Of a DNA stretch of 64,000 nucleotides, positions 16,775 through 25,314 are shown one piece after another. The DNA comes from Mesorhizobium sp. ORS 3324 (GTDB lineage Bacteria > Pseudomonadota > Alphaproteobacteria > Rhizobiales > Rhizobiaceae), in contig LM655203.1 in NCBI GenBank assembly GCA_000824825.2, forward strand, positions 62,001 through 126,000, written 5' to 3'. The notes below the pieces were generated by a model. That model saw only the letters and a program-made list of their open reading frames with translations, had not been told where the DNA came from and made no database searches. Position 1 is the stretch's first letter; the number at the start of each line of letters is the position of its first letter. Position numbers and translations under genes: made by a program.

Positions 16775-17842
16775 ATGTCCAGATACATGTCCAGATTGAC
16801 CGCAGCCGCGATGGCTGTATCGAGCCTCGCTTTCGGCGCGACGTTCGCCAACGCGCAGGATATTGCCGGCTCCACGGTCGCGTTCCTGATGCCCGACCAG
16901 GGCTCGACACGCTACGAAGAGCATGACCATCCGGGCTTCGTCGCTGAAATGAAGAAGCTCTGCGACAGCTGCAAGGTGCTCTACCTCAACGCCGACGCCG
17001 ACGTCACCAAACAGCAGCAGCAGTTCAATTCCGTCATCACCCAGGGCGCCAAGGTTGTCGTGCTCGATCCGGTGGACTCCGCGGCGGCAGCGTCGCTGGT
17101 GCACAATGCGCAGGCCCAGGGCGTCAAGGTCATCGCCTATGACCGTCCGATCCCCGACGCCAAGGCCGACTTCTACGTCTCCTTCGACAACAAGGCCATC
17201 GGCAAGGCGATCGCCGCCTCGCTGGTCGAGCATCTCAAAGCCAAGGGCGTGTCGAGCGACGGCGATGTCGGTGTGCTGCAGATCAACGGCTCTCCGACCG
17301 ACGCCGCGGCGGGCCTGATCAAGGACGGCATCCATGAGGGCCTGAAGACCGGCAGCTACAAGACGCTTGCCGAGTTCGACACGCCGAACTGGGCGCCGTC
17401 GAATGCCCAGCAATGGGCGGCGGGGCAGATCTCGCGCTTCGGCAACAAGATCGTCGGCGTAGTCGCCGCCAATGACGGCACGGGTGGCGGCGCCATTGCC
17501 GCCTTCAAGGCAGCCGGCGTCGATCCGGTGCCGACGGTGACGGGCAACGACGCCACGATCGCCGCCTTGCAGCTCATCATTGCCGGCGACCAGTACAACA
17601 CTATTTCGAAGCCGAGCGAAATCGTCGCCGCGGCTGCGGCGAACGTCGCGGTGCAACTCCTCAAGGGCGAGACCCCTAAGGCCGAGACGAAGCTCTACGA
17701 CACGCCCTCGAAGCTCTTCGTGCCGGCGGTGGTGACACAGGGGAACCTCAAGGCCGAGATCATCGACAAGAAGATCCAGACCGCAGCCCAGCTCTGCGCC
17801 GACCGCTACGCCGAAGGCTGCAAGAAGCTCGGCATCGAATAA
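16775..17842 (+). CDS. Sugar ABC transporter substrate-binding protein, XylF-like
   Basis: Periplasmic binding protein of the ribose/xylose type (periplasmic-binding domain 4), 355 aa. Residues 1-27 are a signal peptide with ANA-QD cleavage. Conserved blocks such as VIAYDRPIPDAKADFYVSFD, followed by NKAIG, and VAANDGTGGGAI resemble xylose-binding XylF. The frame is open 45 bases further upstream, but this ATG starts the signal peptide and has GGAG nearby. It is followed by a hairpin array, then the ATPase and permease. A pentose or polyol is the likely ligand because two polyol dehydrogenases follow. Confidence 0.9.
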   Translation: MSRYMSRLTAAAMAVSSLAFGATFANAQDIAGSTVAFLMPDQGSTRYEEHDHPGFVAEMKKLCDSCKVLYLNADADVTKQQQQFNSVITQGAKVVVLDPVDSAAAASLVHNAQAQGVKVIAYDRPIPDAKADFYVSFDNKAIGKAIAASLVEHLKAKGVSSDGDVGVLQINGSPTDAAAGLIKDGIHEGLKTGSYKTLAEFDTPNWAPSNAQQWAAGQISRFGNKIVGVVAANDGTGGGAIAAFKAAGVDPVPTVTGNDATIAALQLIIAGDQYNTISKPSEIVAAAAANVAVQLLKGETPKAETKLYDTPSKLFVPAVVTQGNLKAEIIDKKIQTAAQLCADRYAEGCKKLGIE

Positions 17843-17847
17843 GAAGC

Positions 17848-18058
17848 GATGCGGCGCGCCGCATCGTCTTCAAGCGACGCAGCGCAAGCCGTGTCGTCTT
17901 CAAGCAATGCCGCCCCGGCGGCATTGTCTCCAGAGCGATGCGACGCAAGCCGCATCGTCTCCTGTGACGCGCCCCAGCCGCGTCGCCAGCAATATGCCCG
18001 GCACGCCGCCAAGGCGACAGCCGAGCGTGTCCGGCCGCTCCCTCCTGGCGGCCGGACA
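17848..18058 (+). repeat. Array of six stem-loops after the binding-protein gene
   Basis: Six consecutive inverted repeats: 17848-17865 (GATGCGGC/GCCGCATC), 17876-17895 (imperfect), 17905-17926 (CAATGCCG/CGGCATTG), 17937-17956 (GATGCG/CGCATC), 17966-17984 (GACGCG/CGCGTC) and 18028-18058 (11-bp stem TGTCCGGCCGC). The first four are joined by related linkers (GTCTTCAAGC, GTCTTCAAGC, GTCTCCAGAGC). Such structures usually protect the 3' end of an abundant binding-protein message and reduce read-through into the ATPase and permease genes. Confidence 0.8.
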
Positions 18059-18090
18059 TATCGACCGAAATGCGGGAAGAGAGACAGGCC

Positions 18091-18903
18091 ATGGCAATAC
18101 CCGACACGCCGACCACGACAAGTCGCCCGCCGGTGCTCAGCCTGCGCGGCATCTCGAAGAATTTCGGCGCGGTGTCGGCCCTCACCGATGTCGATCTCGA
18201 CATCAATGCCGGCGAGATCGTCGCGCTGGTCGGAGACAACGGCGCCGGCAAGTCGACGCTGGTGAAAATCCTCGCCGGCGCGCATATGCCGAGCTCCGGC
18301 TCGATCACCTTCGACGGCAAGCCGGTGACCTTGGCCAATCCCGCCGCGGCGCTGAAGCTCGGCATCGCCACCGTCTTCCAGGACCTGGCGCTCTGCGAGA
18401 ATCTCGACGTCGTGGCCAACATCTTTCTCGGCCGCGAGCTCCATCCGCTTCGGCTTGACGAAGTCTCGATGGAGGTCCGTGCCTGGAGGCTGCTCAACGA
18501 GCTGTCGGCGCGAATTCCCAGCGTGCGCGAGCCGGTGGCCTCGCTGTCGGGCGGGCAGCGCCAGACGGTGGCGATCGCCCGCTCGCTGCTGACGGAGCCG
18601 CGCGTGATCCTCCTGGACGAGCCGACCGCCGCACTGGGCGTCGCGCAGACGGCCGAGGTGCTCAACCTCATCGAGCGCGTGCGGGATCGCGGACTCGGCG
18701 TGGTCATGATCAGCCACAACATGGAGGATGTGCGCGCCGTGGCCGACCGCATCGTGGTGCTGAGGCTCGGCCGCAACAACGGCATCTTCCTGCCCGGCGC
18801 GTCCAACCAGGAACTGGTCACCGCGATCACCGGCGCCGACGACAACGCGGTCTCGCGACGCGGCAGACGCACGGCCGAGAAGGCACGGGGAGAACGGCCA
18901 TGA
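18091..18903 (+). CDS. Sugar ABC transporter ATP-binding protein, single nucleotide-binding domain
   Basis: 270-residue ATPase with Walker A GDNGAGKST, signature LSGGQRQTVAIAR, Walker B VILLDEPTAALG and a switch histidine in ISHNM. It has only one ATPase domain, unlike the duplicated XylG/RbsA type, and resembles FrcA-like ATPases that work as dimers. An in-frame ATG 21 bases upstream is possible, but this ATG has the better ribosome site (GAGAGACAGG). The stop overlaps the permease start by ATGA. Confidence 0.9.
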   Translation: MAIPDTPTTTSRPPVLSLRGISKNFGAVSALTDVDLDINAGEIVALVGDNGAGKSTLVKILAGAHMPSSGSITFDGKPVTLANPAAALKLGIATVFQDLALCENLDVVANIFLGRELHPLRLDEVSMEVRAWRLLNELSARIPSVREPVASLSGGQRQTVAIARSLLTEPRVILLDEPTAALGVAQTAEVLNLIERVRDRGLGVVMISHNMEDVRAVADRIVVLRLGRNNGIFLPGASNQELVTAITGADDNAVSRRGRRTAEKARGERP

Positions 18904-20153
18904 CGACGGCTTCCGACCGCAATCCCGGCGCGCTGCTCGATCGCAGCGACGAGCGGCTGAAGGATCGCAGCGGCGCCAAGGGCGCCATCAAGGGCTTTCT
19001 CGACCGCGTCCGCTCCGGCGATCTCGGCTCGCTGCCCGTCGTCGTCGGGCTGGTGCTGATCTGCACCATCTTCCAGACGCTGAACCCGGTCTTCCTGTCG
19101 CCTAACAACCTGGTCAATCTTCTGTTCGACTGCTCGACGGTCGGCATCATCTCGCTCGGCATCGTCTGCGTTCTGATGGTCGGCGAGATCGACCTGTCCG
19201 TCGGCTCCGTCAGCGGCCTGTCCTCGGCGCTGCTCGGTGTGCTGTGGGTCCAGTGGGGCTGGCCGGTCGCGCTTGCCATCGTCGCGGCGATGGCGGTCGG
19301 CTTCGTCACCGGCTGCGTCTACGCGCTGCTGCTCAACCGGCTCGGCATGCCGAGCTTCGTGTCAACGCTGTCGGGCCTGCTCGCCTTCCTTGGGCTGCAG
19401 CTCTACATCCTCGGGCCGACCGGCTCGATCAATCTGCCTTACGACTCGCCGCTGGTGAATTTCGGCCAGCTGCTGGTGATGCCGCATTGGGTGTCGCACA
19501 CACTGGCGGTGATGCCCGGCGTGCTTGCCCTGGCTCTCGGCTACCGCAAGGCGCAGCGCCGCCAGGCCGCCGGGCTTTCCTCACGCTCGTTCGGCGGGCT
19601 TCTGCTCCAGGCCGCGGCGATCACACTCGCGCTCGAGCTGGTGACCTACTACCTCAACCTGTCGCGCGGCGTGCCGTGGATGTTCGCGCTGTTCGTCGGC
19701 CTGGTCGTGGCCATGAACTATGCGCTGAAGCGGACCCAGTGGGGCCGCTCGATGACGGCCGTCGGCGGCAACCGCGAGGCGGCGCGCCGCGCCGGCATCA
19801 ATGTGCGGCTGATCTATGCCAGCGCCTTCGCGCTCTGCGCCACGCTTGCCGCGACCGGCGGCGTGCTGTCGGCGGCGCGGCTTGCCAGCTCCAGCCAGCA
19901 GGCCGGCACCGGCGACGTCAACCTCAACGCCATCGCGGCGGCCGTCATCGGCGGCACCAGCCTGTTTGGCGGCCGCGGCAGCGCCTATTCGGCGCTGCTC
20001 GGCATCATCGTCATCCAATCCATCGCCAGCGGCCTGACGCTGCTCGATCTGTCATCCTCGCTCCGGTACATGATCACCGGCTGCGTCCTGGCGATCGCGG
20101 TCATCGTCGATTCTCTCGCCCGCCGCTCGCGTGTTTCACACGGCCGCGCCTGA
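18900..20153 (+). CDS. Sugar ABC transporter permease, XylH-like
   Basis: 417-residue inner-membrane protein of the ribose/xylose permease family (BPD_transp_2), with about ten hydrophobic helices. The family blocks LMVGEIDLSVGSVSGLS and AAVIGGTSLFGGRGS are intact. The first 50 residues are hydrophilic and cytoplasmic, as in long XylH-type permeases. The start overlaps the ATPase stop, and the ribitol dehydrogenase-like gene follows by 22 bases. Confidence 0.92.
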   Translation: MTTASDRNPGALLDRSDERLKDRSGAKGAIKGFLDRVRSGDLGSLPVVVGLVLICTIFQTLNPVFLSPNNLVNLLFDCSTVGIISLGIVCVLMVGEIDLSVGSVSGLSSALLGVLWVQWGWPVALAIVAAMAVGFVTGCVYALLLNRLGMPSFVSTLSGLLAFLGLQLYILGPTGSINLPYDSPLVNFGQLLVMPHWVSHTLAVMPGVLALALGYRKAQRRQAAGLSSRSFGGLLLQAAAITLALELVTYYLNLSRGVPWMFALFVGLVVAMNYALKRTQWGRSMTAVGGNREAARRAGINVRLIYASAFALCATLAATGGVLSAARLASSSQQAGTGDVNLNAIAAAVIGGTSLFGGRGSAYSALLGIIVIQSIASGLTLLDLSSSLRYMITGCVLAIAVIVDSLARRSRVSHGRA

Positions 20154-20175
20154 CGGCTTATCGAAGAGGATCGCT

Positions 20176-20904
20176 ATGTCTGAAAGTCTCTCCGGCAAGG
20201 TTGCCGCAATCACTGGTGCTGCCTCCGGCATCGGGCTGGAATGCGCCCGCACCATGCTCGCCGCCGGCGCAAAGGTCGTCCTGGTCGATCGGGCCGAGGA
20301 TCGGCTGAAGGAACTTGTCGCGGAGCTCGGCGACAATGCCTCCGCTGTGGTCACCGACCTGCTCGAGCCGGCGAGCGTCAACCGCATGATGCCCGAGATC
20401 CTGAAAAAGGCGGGCAAGCTGGACATCTTCCACGCCAATGCCGGTGCCTATGTCGGCGGCGAGGTGGTGATGGGTGATCCCGACCAGTGGGACAAGATGC
20501 TCAATCTCAACATCAACGCTGTCTTCCGCACCGTCCACGCCGTGCTGCCGCATATGATCGAGAAGAAGAGCGGCGACATCATCGTCACCAGCTCTGTCGC
20601 CGGTCTCGTTCCGGTGGTCTGGGAGCCGATCTATACCGCGTCGAAATTCGCCGTGCAGGCCTTCGTGCACACGGTTCGCCGCCAGGTGCTGCAGCACGGC
20701 ATCCGCGTCGGCGCGGTCGCGCCCGGTCCGGTGGTGACGGCGCTGCTCAGCGACTGGCCGAAAGCGAAGATGGAAGAAGCGCTCGCCGCCGGCAGCCTGA
20801 TGGAGCCGAAGGAAGTGGCCGATGCCGTGCTCTTCATGCTGACGCGGCCGCGCAACGTCACAATCCGCGACCTCGTCATCCTGCCGCAGAGCGTGGACAT
20901 CTGA
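20176..20904 (+). CDS. Short-chain dehydrogenase, ribitol 2-dehydrogenase-like
   Basis: 242-residue NAD(P)-dependent short-chain dehydrogenase. The cofactor motif is TGAASGIG, the NAG motif is NANAG and the catalytic tetrad is present (N of LNINA, S in TSSVAG, YTASK). The sequence resembles rhizobial ribitol dehydrogenase RbtD, including the C-terminal TIRDLVILPQSVDI. The start ATG follows GAAGAGGA; an upstream in-frame start inside the permease end is unlikely. It is probably in the ABC operon and oxidises the imported polyol to a ketose. Confidence 0.85.
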   Translation: MSESLSGKVAAITGAASGIGLECARTMLAAGAKVVLVDRAEDRLKELVAELGDNASAVVTDLLEPASVNRMMPEILKKAGKLDIFHANAGAYVGGEVVMGDPDQWDKMLNLNINAVFRTVHAVLPHMIEKKSGDIIVTSSVAGLVPVVWEPIYTASKFAVQAFVHTVRRQVLQHGIRVGAVAPGPVVTALLSDWPKAKMEEALAAGSLMEPKEVADAVLFMLTRPRNVTIRDLVILPQSVDI

Positions 20905-20912
20905 GCCTTCCG

Positions 20913-21011
20913 AACAGGGTTGCTGCGGCGCCGCTTTTCCTGTGCTCTCCTGCTTCTAGCTATGTGACCGGCGAGGTGCCGGTCATCGATGGCGGCCATA
21001 CCACCCGCTGA
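20913..21011 (+). pseudogene. C-terminal relic of a short-chain dehydrogenase
   Basis: The 33 codons before a TGA read as a typical short-chain dehydrogenase tail: VAAAPLFLCSPASSYVTGE followed by VPVIDGGH and TTR. No start or cofactor-binding part remains; the preceding sequence is the end of the ribitol-dehydrogenase-like gene. It marks the loss of a third dehydrogenase between the two intact ones. Confidence 0.75.
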
Positions 21012-21026
21012 AGCAGGAGAAGCGAC

Positions 21027-21797
21027 ATGAAACTGAAGGACAAGGTCGCCGTCGTGACCGGCGGCGCGCAAGGCATCGGGGCGGCCATCGTGCGCGGCTT
21101 TGTCGCCGAAGGCGCTCAAGTCGTCATCGCCGACGTAAGCACAGACAAGGCGGACGCATTGGCGCGCGAGCTGGGCAGTCAGGCTTCCGCTATCCGGCTC
21201 GACGTGCGCGATCTCGCCTCGATCGAGGCGATGGTCGATTCGCTGACAAGGACGCATGGCGGCATCGACATCCTGGTCAACAACGCCGCCGTCTTCGATA
21301 TGGGGCCGCTGCTGGAGATTTCGGAAAAAAGCTTCGACCTTCAGTTCTCGGTCAATGTGAAGGGCCTGCTGTTCACCCTGCAGGCGGTTGCCAAAAGCAT
21401 GGTCGCGCAAGGCCGCAAGGGAAAGATCATCAACATGGCCTCGCAGGCGGGCCGGCGCGGCGAGGCGCTGGTCGCGGTCTACTGTGCGACTAAGGCCGCG
21501 GTCATCAGCATCACGCAATCGGCAGGCCTTGCTCTCATCAAGCACGGCATCAACGTCAACGGCATTGCCCCCGGTGTGGTCGACACGCCGATGTGGGACC
21601 AGGTCGACGCGCTGTTTGCGCGCTACGAAAACCTGCCGATCGGCGAGAAGAAGCGGCAGGTCGGGCTCGCGGTGCCGGCGGGACGCATGGGCGATCCCGA
21701 CGACTATCGGGGCGCGGCCGTTTTCCTGGCCTCGAGCGATTCCGACTATGTCGTGGCCCAGACGCTCAATGTCGACGGCGGCAACTGGATGAGCTGA
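21027..21797 (+). CDS. smoS: Sorbitol (L-iditol) dehydrogenase, short-chain type
   Basis: 256-residue short-chain dehydrogenase closely resembling SmoS of rhizobia and Rhodobacter, which oxidises D-sorbitol to D-fructose. The cofactor motif is TGGAQGIG, followed by NNAA, and the active site lies in NMASQAGRRGEALVAVYCA with YCATK. The tail VAQTLNVDGGNWMS is characteristic. GCAGGAGAAG precedes the ATG. It ends the polyol import operon begun at 16775. Confidence 0.85.
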   Translation: MKLKDKVAVVTGGAQGIGAAIVRGFVAEGAQVVIADVSTDKADALARELGSQASAIRLDVRDLASIEAMVDSLTRTHGGIDILVNNAAVFDMGPLLEISEKSFDLQFSVNVKGLLFTLQAVAKSMVAQGRKGKIINMASQAGRRGEALVAVYCATKAAVISITQSAGLALIKHGINVNGIAPGVVDTPMWDQVDALFARYENLPIGEKKRQVGLAVPAGRMGDPDDYRGAAVFLASSDSDYVVAQTLNVDGGNWMS

Positions 21798-21888
21798 TTA
21801 AACGAAGCTGCAACCATCCGTGGCCGATTGCGAGGAACGATCTCACGACTGGCGCATTTTGGTTCCCGTCAACAGTTTGAGGGAATCC

Positions 21889-22947
21889 ATGCGCATTGCC
21901 CATGTCGCGCCGCTTTACGAATCCGTTCCCCCGAGATTTTATGGCGGCACCGAGCGCATCGTCTCCTATCTCACCGAAGCGCTGGTGGAGTTGGGGCACG
22001 ACGTGACGCTGTTCGCCAGCGGCGACAGCGAGACCTCGGCGCGGCTGGTGCCCGGGCGCGACCAAGCGATCCGTCTCGATCCGCGGCCGAAGAAATCGGA
22101 AATCGCGGCGCATCTGGCGATGCTTGCCGACGTGCGCGAGCGGGCCGACGAGTTCGACGTCATCCACTTCCATCTCAGCCATTTCGCGCATTTTCCGTTC
22201 TTCGAGCACATGGCGGGACGGACGGTGACGACGCCGCATGGAAGGCTCGACTATGTCGACCTCGCCCCGGCCTACAAGCGCTTCCCGCGCTTTCCGATGA
22301 TCTCGATCTCGCATAGCCAAAAGCGCGGATTGCCAGATGCCAACTGGGTTGCGACGATCCATCACGGCATTCCGCTCGGTGCCTACCCGGCAACCTGCAG
22401 CCCATCGACTGAAGAGCCATATCTGGCATTTCTCGGGCGCCTCTCGCGCGACAAGCGGCCGGACCGCGCCATCGAGATCGCGCGCCGTTCCGGTCTGAAG
22501 CTGAAGCTTGCGGCCAAGATCGGCGACGACGACCGCGCCTATTTTCACGACGAGATCGAGGCGCTCATCGACGGCGACCGCGTCGACTATGTCGGCGAGA
22601 TCGCGGAGGACGAAAAGGCGACGTTTCTCGGCAACGCCGCGGGCCTTTTGTTCCCGATCGACTGGCCCGAGCCGTTCGGCCTCGCCCCGATCGAAGCCAT
22701 GGCCTGCGGCACGCCGGTGATCGCCTGGGATTGCGGTGCGTTGCCGGAGATCATAGATCAGGGCGTGACAGGCTTCGTCGTCGATAATGTCGAAGACGCG
22801 GCTGCGGCGATGCCCGCCCTCCTAAAACTCGACAGGCGGCAGGTGAGGGCGGTCTTCGAAAAGCGGTTTTCGGTCACCAGGATGGCGCGCGACTACCTTG
22901 CCGTCTATGCCCGCCTGATTGGTGCCCATCAGGCAAAGGCTTCCTGA
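21889..22947 (+). CDS. Glycosyltransferase family 4 protein
   Basis: 352-residue GT-B glycosyltransferase. The N-terminal acceptor domain starts MRIAHVAPLYESVPP and has the YGGTERIVSYLTEAL motif. The C-terminal group 1 domain has FLGRLSRDKRPD and the donor-binding EPFGLAPIEAMACGTPVIAW. The start follows GAGGGA; the longer upstream frame is not supported. It is followed by a debranching enzyme and trehalose genes, so it may build or extend a glucan or glycoside linked to osmotic stress. The substrate is not known. Confidence 0.86.
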   Translation: MRIAHVAPLYESVPPRFYGGTERIVSYLTEALVELGHDVTLFASGDSETSARLVPGRDQAIRLDPRPKKSEIAAHLAMLADVRERADEFDVIHFHLSHFAHFPFFEHMAGRTVTTPHGRLDYVDLAPAYKRFPRFPMISISHSQKRGLPDANWVATIHHGIPLGAYPATCSPSTEEPYLAFLGRLSRDKRPDRAIEIARRSGLKLKLAAKIGDDDRAYFHDEIEALIDGDRVDYVGEIAEDEKATFLGNAAGLLFPIDWPEPFGLAPIEAMACGTPVIAWDCGALPEIIDQGVTGFVVDNVEDAAAAMPALLKLDRRQVRAVFEKRFSVTRMARDYLAVYARLIGAHQAKAS

Positions 22948-23003
22948 ACGCTATTGTCTCGGGGGCGCAATTGCAGTGGGGCGCAGCAACGAAGAGGTTG
23001 CGA

Positions 23004-25166
23004 ATGATGGAACTCGACGAGCGCAAGCTCGATCCCGCCGTGGCCCTTGCCTCGCTGGACGAAACGGCGCCACGGGAGCCGCATCGGCTGTTTGCTCTCA
23101 AGCAGGGCGACTGCTTTGCCGTCACGGACGCCTATGGCGACATCAGGGGCGCCGGCGACGGTTTCTTTCGCGACGACACGCGCGTCCTTTCCGAGTTCCG
23201 CCTGACCGTCGGCGGCCGGCAGATGTCGCTGCTTGGCGCCTCGCTCAGCCAGGACAACGTGCTGTTCACCAGCAACCTCACCAACCTGCCGATCCAGAGC
23301 GCCGCTGGCCGCGACATTCCGCAAGGCGCAATCCACATCGAGCGCGTCAGGCTTATCTGGCAGGACAGGCTGTTCGATCGCATCACGCTTTCCAACTACA
23401 GCCGCGAGCATTCGACGATTGTCGTTTCTCTGCATTTCGCCGCCGACTTCCGCGACATGTTCGAGGTGCGCGGCTCGACACGGCCCAGGCGCGGGACGGT
23501 CCATGTCGCCAAGACCGACAAGGCGTCGGTGCTGCTCGGCTATGACGGCCTCGACGGATTGCCGCGCCTGTCGGCGATCTCCTTTTCGCAGGCCCCCGAA
23601 AAGTTGAGCGACAATCGCGCCGACTTCCTGATCGCGGTCACCAAGCGCAGCAGCAAGGTGCTCTATGTCGAAGTCGGTCCGGAGGTCGCCGAGACACCCG
23701 GACGCGACCGCTTCCGCGCCGCCGCGGCTCGCGCCCGCTTCGGCATGCGCGCCAAGCGCCGGCATGGCGCCACGGTGTGGAGCTCCGGCCGCGTCTTCAA
23801 CGACTGGGTCGAGCGTGCCCGCGCCGATGTCGCGCTGCTCACCACCGAGCTCCCGACGGGGCCTTACCCCTATGCCGGCATCCCCTGGTTCTCGACGGCC
23901 TTCGGCCGCGACGGCGTGATCTCGGGGCTGCAGATGCTGTGGCTCAATCCCGGCCTGGCGCGCGGCGTGCTGGCGTTTCTTGCCGAGCATCAGGCGAAGG
24001 AGACGTCGCCCTTCATCGATTCCCAGCCAGGCAAGATCATGCACGAGACGCGCAAGGGCGAGATGGCGGCGTTGCGCGAACTCCCCTTCGGCCGCTATTA
24101 TGGCGGCGTCGACACGACCCCGCTCTACATTCATCTCGCCTGCGCCTATGCCGACCGCACCGGCGACATGGCCTTCATCGACACGCTCTGGCCGTCGCTC
24201 AAGGCGGCCGCCGAATGGACGGAGGAGGCGAGCCGGGCCACGGGTTTCGTCACCTACCAGCGCGCGGCCGAGTCCGGCCTCGCCAACCAGGGCTGGAAGG
24301 ACAGCATCGACTCGATCTTCCATGCCGACGGCCGCATGCCCAAGGGTCCGATCGCGCTGGTCGAGGTGCAGGGCTATGTCTTTGCCGCCTACCGCGGCCT
24401 TGCCGCGCTTGCGCGCCGCCGCGGCGAATTCGCCGATGCCGAGCATTGGGAAAACCGCGCCGAGGAAATGCGGCAGGCCGTCGAGCGCGATTTCTGGATC
24501 GACGATCTCAACTTCTACGCCCTTGCCATCGACGGCGAAGGCGAGCCCTGCAAGGTGCGAACGTCGAACGCCGGGCATCTGCTCTATGTCGGGCTGCCGC
24601 AGGCGGAGCGTGCCAAGATGGTCGCCGACCAATTGCTGTCGGCCTCCTTCCATTCCGGCTGGGGGCTGAGGACGCTTGCCGACGACGCGATCTTCTTCAA
24701 CCCGATGTCCTATCACAACGGCTCGATCTGGCCGCATGATACGGCCCTCTGCGGCGTCGGACTGGCGCGCTACGGCGAGCGCGACGGCGTGGTGCGGCTG
24801 ATGAGCGGCACCTTCGAGTCGGCGGTGCATTTCAACATGCGGCTGCCGGAACTGTTCTGCGGCTTCATCCGGGCGCCGGGCGAGGCGCCGATCGCCTATC
24901 CCGTCGCCTGCCTGCCGCAGGCCTGGTCGGCAGGCTCGACCTTCATGCTGATGCAGGCCTGTTTGGGATTGGAAATCGACGGCTGGGAAGGCGAATTGCG
25001 CGTCACGCGCCCGAGGATGCCCAACGGCATCGACACGCTCACGCTCCGGCATCTGTCCGTCGGCGACAAATCTGTCGACCTCACTTTTCAGCGTGTCGGC
25101 GAGCGCGTCGTCGCCTTCCTCGCCGACCGGCATGAGGGCATGGTGCCGCTAATTGTCCGCACCTAA
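23004..25166 (+). CDS. Amylo-alpha-1,6-glucosidase (glycogen debranching-type) family protein
   Basis: 720-residue protein. The N-terminal part (about 20-220) is the glycogen debranching N domain (DGFFRDDTRVLSEFRL). The C-terminal (alpha/alpha)6 barrel carries YAGIPWFSTAFGRDGVISG, DTTPLYIHL, NQGWKDS and the late acidic region around YHNGSIWPHDTALC. The frame is open from a TTG 33 bases upstream, but this ATG has AGAGG at a better distance. It is probably cytoplasmic. Together with the flanking glycosyltransferase and trehalose genes it points to storage-glucan or compatible-solute metabolism. Confidence 0.86.
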   Translation: MMELDERKLDPAVALASLDETAPREPHRLFALKQGDCFAVTDAYGDIRGAGDGFFRDDTRVLSEFRLTVGGRQMSLLGASLSQDNVLFTSNLTNLPIQSAAGRDIPQGAIHIERVRLIWQDRLFDRITLSNYSREHSTIVVSLHFAADFRDMFEVRGSTRPRRGTVHVAKTDKASVLLGYDGLDGLPRLSAISFSQAPEKLSDNRADFLIAVTKRSSKVLYVEVGPEVAETPGRDRFRAAAARARFGMRAKRRHGATVWSSGRVFNDWVERARADVALLTTELPTGPYPYAGIPWFSTAFGRDGVISGLQMLWLNPGLARGVLAFLAEHQAKETSPFIDSQPGKIMHETRKGEMAALRELPFGRYYGGVDTTPLYIHLACAYADRTGDMAFIDTLWPSLKAAAEWTEEASRATGFVTYQRAAESGLANQGWKDSIDSIFHADGRMPKGPIALVEVQGYVFAAYRGLAALARRRGEFADAEHWENRAEEMRQAVERDFWIDDLNFYALAIDGEGEPCKVRTSNAGHLLYVGLPQAERAKMVADQLLSASFHSGWGLRTLADDAIFFNPMSYHNGSIWPHDTALCGVGLARYGERDGVVRLMSGTFESAVHFNMRLPELFCGFIRAPGEAPIAYPVACLPQAWSAGSTFMLMQACLGLEIDGWEGELRVTRPRMPNGIDTLTLRHLSVGDKSVDLTFQRVGERVVAFLADRHEGMVPLIVRT

Positions 25167-25314
25167 ACAGAATTCCGCAAGTACGCGTTCAACAATCGAA
25201 AAATGTCGGAACCGACGACCGCTTTATGCGTTTGCCAACTTGGACCGGCGTACCGCTCCGCAGCCGGCAAGAACGAAAACAAATTGCGGACAGCCGGAGG
25301 CAACCTGGCATTCA

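Noticed and set aside
16603..16926. A 107-codon plus-strand frame between the AraC relic and the XylF-like gene
   Set aside because: It overlaps the signal-peptide end of the binding-protein gene in another frame by about 150 bases, has a weak ribosome site and no family resemblance.
17848..18058. Considered as a CRISPR array
   Set aside because: Units vary in sequence and length, are perfect or near-perfect hairpins with no constant repeat and unique spacer pattern, and no cas gene is near.
22929..25133. A 734-codon minus-strand open frame opposite the debranching enzyme gene
   Set aside because: Same reasoning: antisense of a well-supported gene, with Arg/Ala/Gly-rich low-complexity product.
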